Part shown: positions 59,848 through 64,000 of the stretch, one piece after another
Layout of the letters: each line of letters starts with the position of its first letter
How positions within the stretch are numbered: position 1 is the first letter of the stretch
Source: Annulohypoxylon bovei var. microspora
Lineage: Eukaryota; Ascomycota; Sordariomycetes; Xylariales; Hypoxylaceae
NCBI GenBank assembly: GCA_022836615.1
Contig: MU405211.1
Location: forward strand, 248,001 to 312,000
Length of the DNA stretch: 64,000 nucleotides
Reading direction: 5' to 3'
Notes under the pieces: model-generated
The model's input: the letters and a program-made list of their open reading frames with translations, nothing else
Databases searched by the model: none
What the model was told of the DNA's origin: nothing
Made by a program: the position numbers and the translations under genes

Positions 59848-60644
59848 ACCGATTATCGTAAGACTAGAAGTTGCCCTTAAGTTCTACGTCCTACCTCAGC
59901 AGCCGATAATCGTTGCCCTGCCTTTTATAGCTCCAAAGCTTCCCCAGGCGGTGGAGCAGCGTAGCAGCTGGCCTCCTCACGTTTCCCCGCATCAATGATG
60001 CATTTTTGCTGCAGGATAAGCCGAACATCTCGAATATCTCCAAGTCGTATCCACACAGCCTCCAATTCCGGCCAGAAAAAACCTAGGTATCCATCGTGGA
60101 GGCACATTAGGATCGGCGATAGGTGCGTAAGTGATTCGGGTGAGGTATTGCCGGCCTGCTTCCCCAGATTAAATGCTTTTCCGTTCGTCAGGTTCCAAGG
60201 GTCGCCGCACGCCGAACTCATTGCCGGCCAACGAATACATATCATAACGTAAGTTATTATTACTGGGAATATTCATTCATGTCAAGTTCTGTTTCAATTG
60301 AGCTAAATAAACCTTTGAAGGAGAAGAGGGGATGATAATAGCGAAGTATTTGCATACAAATACCGGTTTTAATCAACTACCTAATGTGAAGTTGCGTGAG
60401 CATTTACTTGACGAATGCTCAAGACGGAATAACACACCCTTGCAGTAGAGAGGTCGCAGCTCATGTCACGCTAGGTAGCTGCCGAGTAGAAAATCCCGAG
60501 TATCCGAACCAGACCCAGACCGAAATACCTCGACACTACTATGAAGTAGGTACCGAGCCTTCTCGTGACTTTCCATATGTCAAGATCTATAGTCCAAGAC
60601 AATAGACGACGTCTACATCAGCATATATTGTGCCGTCTTGAACA
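59848..60644. promoter_or_regulatory. xylosidase promoter region
   Basis: It spans the xylosidase start and the end of the DUF1308-like gene. Three matches to the carbon-catabolite repressor word SYGGRG, all on the minus strand, are at 59942-59947 (CTGGGG), 59985-59990 (GCGGGG) and 60162-60167 (CTGGGG), 95-320 bp upstream of the start. No clear XlnR GGCTAA box was seen. A 106-codon frame here (60245-59925) has no domain and is not called. Confidence 0.4.
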
Positions 60645-62225
60645 TCATATTATCGTAACGTTACTTCGATGGCCGTAAAGTTCATCCACACCGCAGGTAC
60701 AGGTCACGCTGCAATCGCCGATATGCTTCCGCACTTGTTTCCGATTATCCCTGGGAATGCCGACGAACGGCCTTGACGTAGAAAATGCCCATATCGACGG
60801 CCAAGGTAACTCTCCTAGGGTTGGGAGTTGCTCGAGATCTTTCTCGAGTTGTTTGACGATGACCGAATTACAGGTCATCGAGGTAAGTCCGCTTGCCCAG
60901 CCATAAGAGAAAACCGATCTCCCGGGATTCAACACAGTTTCCAGCGTCTTCTTGACTGGACCTGTCAAGCGATCTTGGCAATTATCCTCGTTCATGTTGA
61001 CAATACAGATCGGTAACTGTAAGCAAGGTGGGACTTCATGGATCGATAACAGCTGTAGCTCTTTAACTCGTTGCTCTTGCGACTTTCCAGAGTCGGGACT
61101 TAATATCAAATAGGCACGAGCCTTCTCTGACTCGGTCGCTAACGTATTGGCAATATGAAAGAATGTATCAGCTGCTTCCTTAGTGCACACCAACTTATGA
61201 TTACCTATCATAGGATATACCAAGGATAGCATCGACTGCTCACTTTCTAAATCAGTATGATCGTTGTGAGAATGACTGAACCAGGACTGCTTAGTAACCT
61301 TGGTGTGGGAAAAGTCAGACGCAAGAGCAACTAAAAGGGAGGTGTCAATATTTAAAACTTCTGTGAAGTTTGCTTTCGGGCTTGGGGCCATTGCATGAAG
61401 AAGATGGTGCGAGACAGGCGGAGCTGGCGGTAATGCCTCACCACAGAGTAGGATGACACCTAGCTGACGACAGATCTCGAGGACTTTATCGACCTCAGGG
61501 AACAGACCTTCTTTAATGCGTGGTAAGATGAGAAAGGTACTCGGATTTCTAGTTTGGATACGATGTCCCTTGGCTGTATTAGCTAGATTCCTGGCTAGCT
61601 TCACAAGAGGGATATCCGCATAATACTGAGTGATTGCCTCGGCGTCTTCATCATCATCACTGTCTCCACAGTAAACTGCTTCTTTTGCCAAGTCAAATAG
61701 CACTCTCTTGTTAGTCATAGATGAAACCTTGTACCATGAATGACCACCATCTGCTATTATATCAATAATGAAGCTTCCTGACCGGAATGGCTGTGATTGG
61801 CCCTGCGTTCGAACGATACGTGTTCCCGGTGATAAAATCTGCTTCTTGAATGGGCCAATAGACACGGCGCACCGCAACCTCACGATATCCCTTGATCTCT
61901 TGGCTGTTTCCCACACAGGCTCAAGAAATGCGAGGTTGCTAGACTGTGCGCGATGCAACGTTTGAGGGGTCGCAGACTGAAGTTCTCGGAAATTCCTGTC
62001 CAAGCTCTCTACCTCGGCGCGGAGCTCGCTGGTAAAAGATGTATGGACATATGTTGGCATATGTTGAAAGTAATCACTATACACTTCTTCAAGATGGGCC
62101 ATGAAGCGTTGTAGTTCCGATTGTACTGACTCCGCGCGCTTTAGAAGCTTTTCGCATGAAGCTAACCTAGCCGCGGAGTCTTGCGCCATTTCATCTGGGG
62201 GATGATTGTCTGTTAAAAGGGCCAT
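60645..62225 (-). CDS. DUF1308-family protein (C7orf25/UPF0415-like)
   Basis: This is a single-exon gene of 526 aa. The N-terminal ~120 residues are helical (RLASCEKLLKRAESVQSEL onward). The C-terminal half has the order NIDTSLLVALASDFSH, VCTKEAADTFFHIANTLATE and KARAYLIL, which resembles the DUF1308 region of human C7orf25-type proteins and has a PIN-like feel (an Asp after a hydrophobic strand). Biochemical function is unknown. A short acidic insert (SDDDEDAE) lies near the middle. The C-terminus has several Cys (CSVTCTCG). Confidence 0.68.
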   Translation of the reverse strand: MALLTDNHPPDEMAQDSAARLASCEKLLKRAESVQSELQRFMAHLEEVYSDYFQHMPTYVHTSFTSELRAEVESLDRNFRELQSATPQTLHRAQSSNLAFLEPVWETAKRSRDIVRLRCAVSIGPFKKQILSPGTRIVRTQGQSQPFRSGSFIIDIIADGGHSWYKVSSMTNKRVLFDLAKEAVYCGDSDDDEDAEAITQYYADIPLVKLARNLANTAKGHRIQTRNPSTFLILPRIKEGLFPEVDKVLEICRQLGVILLCGEALPPAPPVSHHLLHAMAPSPKANFTEVLNIDTSLLVALASDFSHTKVTKQSWFSHSHNDHTDLESEQSMLSLVYPMIGNHKLVCTKEAADTFFHIANTLATESEKARAYLILSPDSGKSQEQRVKELQLLSIHEVPPCLQLPICIVNMNEDNCQDRLTGPVKKTLETVLNPGRSVFSYGWASGLTSMTCNSVIVKQLEKDLEQLPTLGELPWPSIWAFSTSRPFVGIPRDNRKQVRKHIGDCSVTCTCGVDELYGHRSNVTII

Positions 62226-62694
62226 GATGAAACGTGGGATATTCTGCGATGAATGTAATTCTAAAGTGAGATGTAAAATTAATATTTTAAGACTTGAAAT
62301 TTGTCGAGATTAAATGCAGTTAAACGGAAACATGACCCCGCATGCTATATGTATATATCAAGTACAATACTCGGTTACGGGCATATACATGTCAGATATT
62401 GTATTAACTAGAAATTAACTATTGCGGGGCTACTTACTTACCACAACAACTCATACCTGGCGCCTGATTCACTTCACAAGCTGACTGGTGACTATTACTT
62501 CTGAATATTATTGGTGCCTTGTATTGTACAGTCATAGAAATATTAGTTGGTCCGCCAAAACAAGTCATCAAAAAGTTGATACTAGGTATCATCTCCAAAT
62601 CAAACACAAAAAAAGTGACAGCCACGCCTCATCTGTCAACTGAATTACAATAATTACCTACCTGGCAAATACCTACCTAGCATCATCAATAAAA
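62226..62694. promoter_or_regulatory. divergent intergenic region
   Basis: This ~470 bp lies between the divergent DUF1308-like and FAD monooxygenase genes, with TACCTACC motifs close to the monooxygenase start. No coding frame is supported. Confidence 0.45.
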
Positions 62695-63954
62695 ATGCCA
62701 TTGAAGATTATCATCTGCGGTGCCGGCATCGGGGGTCTTTCAGCCGCAGGGTTCCTTCGAGCCAAGCACGATGTCACAGTCCTTGAACGGGGAGAGCTTG
62801 ATTTCGCAGTCAACGACTACGGGCTGTCGGTCGTTTCCAACTCTTTCAACCTCTTGGAAAAGGCTGGCATCAAGTCGGAAAACCTCGACACTGTTGTCAT
62901 GACACATGTCTGGCAGAGAGGTCCTAACAATGAGGAGTTGAAAACCATGCACTTCGATACGAGGGCGAGATTTGGCGGGGCCCCCTCTGTCTTGGTGAAA
63001 CGCGCGCTACTGCAAAAGGAGTTGCTGCGATTCGCAACTGGCTCCGAGTTTTCCGGAGCACCCGCGAATATTATTCAAAATGCTAAGGTAACACGAGTCG
63101 ACACTCCTACTGGTAAGGTGTGGACTGAGGACGGCCGAGTCTTTGAAGGCGACCTAATCGTCGGCGCAGACGGTATGCACTCAGTCGTCCGCAGTTCTAT
63201 TCTCGGAGAAGATATCGGGGCATCCATCAGGACTTACGATACCCTAACTTTCATGGCACAGCTGTCTGTTGAAGATCTTCGGTCGGACCCTGGCTTCGCT
63301 TATCTAGCTGACCCAAAGACTCAAGCCGGACTTTGCAGCGCACATGCGAATTCAGGACCCCGCGTTAACAAACGTATCCTCACCTATCACACTTCACCCC
63401 GTGGCTTACAGGTCGTGGGATACACCTCCGAGAAAGAGTTTGCTGAAAAGTTCGACTCTGCCAAAACAGCCATCATCAGAGATGTCCCAGTATCGCGGGT
63501 AGTTGAAGATTTCGCTCCTGAATTCGCGGAAGGTTTTGTCAATCTATTCCGACATAGCCAGATTGATGCGTGGAGGATTCGCGATGTGGCGCCCCTAAGC
63601 ACTTGGTTCTCGGGCAAAGCACTATTGATAGGGGATGCAGCCCATGCGGTAACGCCACACGCCGGCCAAGGATGCAATGTCACAATTGAAGATGCTGAAG
63701 CATTAGGGTATTTTCTAAGAGATGTCGAATCACCCGATGCTATCCCGGCAGTTTTACAGAAATTCATGTCGCTGCGTAAAGACCGTGTGGCTTTCGTCAG
63801 ACGTCGTTCGCACGAGCTAGGTAATATACAGACAGAGGAAGAAAAGACCAAAGAACCCATCACGCCCGAAGAATTTGCGAGGACGATTTATACTTACCAG
63901 GGTGCCGAGAAAGCATTGAATGGTCCGATGCCTCCAGCTATGAGACCAACATAA
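62695..63954 (+). CDS. FAD-dependent monooxygenase (salicylate hydroxylase-like)
   Basis: This is a single-exon gene of 419 aa with AAAAATG start context. The dinucleotide-binding GAGIGG is at residues 9-14, the DG motif at VGADGMHSVVR, and the second FAD motif at LIGDAAHAVTPHAGQGCN. Together these define group A flavoprotein hydroxylases, which use NAD(P)H and oxygen to hydroxylate aromatic compounds. No membrane segment is obvious at the C-terminus. The substrate cannot be told. Downstream, only 46 bases remain in the window. Confidence 0.88.
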   Translation: MPLKIIICGAGIGGLSAAGFLRAKHDVTVLERGELDFAVNDYGLSVVSNSFNLLEKAGIKSENLDTVVMTHVWQRGPNNEELKTMHFDTRARFGGAPSVLVKRALLQKELLRFATGSEFSGAPANIIQNAKVTRVDTPTGKVWTEDGRVFEGDLIVGADGMHSVVRSSILGEDIGASIRTYDTLTFMAQLSVEDLRSDPGFAYLADPKTQAGLCSAHANSGPRVNKRILTYHTSPRGLQVVGYTSEKEFAEKFDSAKTAIIRDVPVSRVVEDFAPEFAEGFVNLFRHSQIDAWRIRDVAPLSTWFSGKALLIGDAAHAVTPHAGQGCNVTIEDAEALGYFLRDVESPDAIPAVLQKFMSLRKDRVAFVRRRSHELGNIQTEEEKTKEPITPEEFARTIYTYQGAEKALNGPMPPAMRPT

Positions 63955-64000
63955 AATGTATGAGCTTATGGGTTGGCCTCCTAGATCTTGGATCGAGAAA

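Noticed and set aside
59925..60245. 106-codon minus-strand frame upstream of the xylosidase
   Set aside because: No recognisable domain or splice partner; it sits where the xylosidase promoter is expected.

Overview
The window is chromosomal DNA of a filamentous ascomycete (Pezizomycotina, most likely a Sordariomycete). Genes carry short introns of about 45-280 bp with GTATGT/GTAAGT-type donors and CTAAC/CTGAC-type branch sites close to the acceptor. Gene content is typical of such fungi: a bZIP factor, a Zn2Cys6 factor, a DHA1-type MFS pump, a melanin-type naphthol reductase, a GH3 beta-xylosidase and a FAD monooxygenase. Long AT-rich intergenic stretches are dotted with the motif TAGGTAGGTA/TACCTACCTA. 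No tRNA, rRNA or CRISPR array was recognised.

Layout. 1-1849: 3' part of a PH-RhoGAP gene. 6.6-7.7 kb: bZIP gene. 9.7-11.3 kb: MFS transporter (minus strand). 14.6-15.9 kb: membrane-anchored alpha/beta hydrolase. 19.9-20.7 kb: low-complexity conserved protein. 22.1-24.9 kb: Zn2Cys6 regulator (minus). 25.9-28.7 kb: probable meiotic Zip2/SHOC1-like XPF-fold protein. 29.0-30.4 kb: WRAP53/Swt21-like WD protein (minus). 31.3-32.4 kb: PQ-loop membrane protein. 33.2-34.4 kb: R3H-associated protein. 35.0-35.9 kb: F-box protein. 40.4-41.6 kb: trihydroxynaphthalene reductase-type SDR. 42.4-44.6 kb: AAA ATPase with an intron of GC-AG type. 56.2-57.0 kb: 5'-truncated ankyrin gene. 57.2-59.8 kb: beta-xylosidase (minus). 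60.6-62.2 kb: DUF1308-like protein (minus). 62.7-64.0 kb: FAD monooxygenase. Apart from the transposon these look like unrelated housekeeping or accessory genes, not one pathway cluster.

The most striking region is 45,146-55,452. It reads as one ~10.3-kb class II transposon. It has matching inverted ends (shared core GGGAGCTAATAAT), subterminal arrays of an ATCATTA motif in opposite orientation at its two ends, and two divergently transcribed genes. One encodes a reconstructed 1,323-aa TNP2-like transposase in four exons. The other encodes a 579-aa protein of unknown family with two in-frame minisatellites. A catalytically broken Tc1/mariner-like transposase lies in its left arm. The last transposase intron is almost entirely a (CACCATC-T8-10)n satellite.

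Four further non-autonomous inverted-repeat elements are visible: a foldback MITE (13.67-13.84 kb), a Mutator-like element with perfect 56-bp TIRs and a perfect 9-bp target duplication (17.67-18.53 kb), a ~770-bp element with ~115-bp imperfect TIRs (36.07-36.84 kb), and a hAT-like element (55.70-56.17 kb) that appears to have cut off the 5' end of the ankyrin gene. All exon structures were deduced by hand from splice signals and reading-frame continuity, and all family assignments rest on recognised motifs, not on a search.
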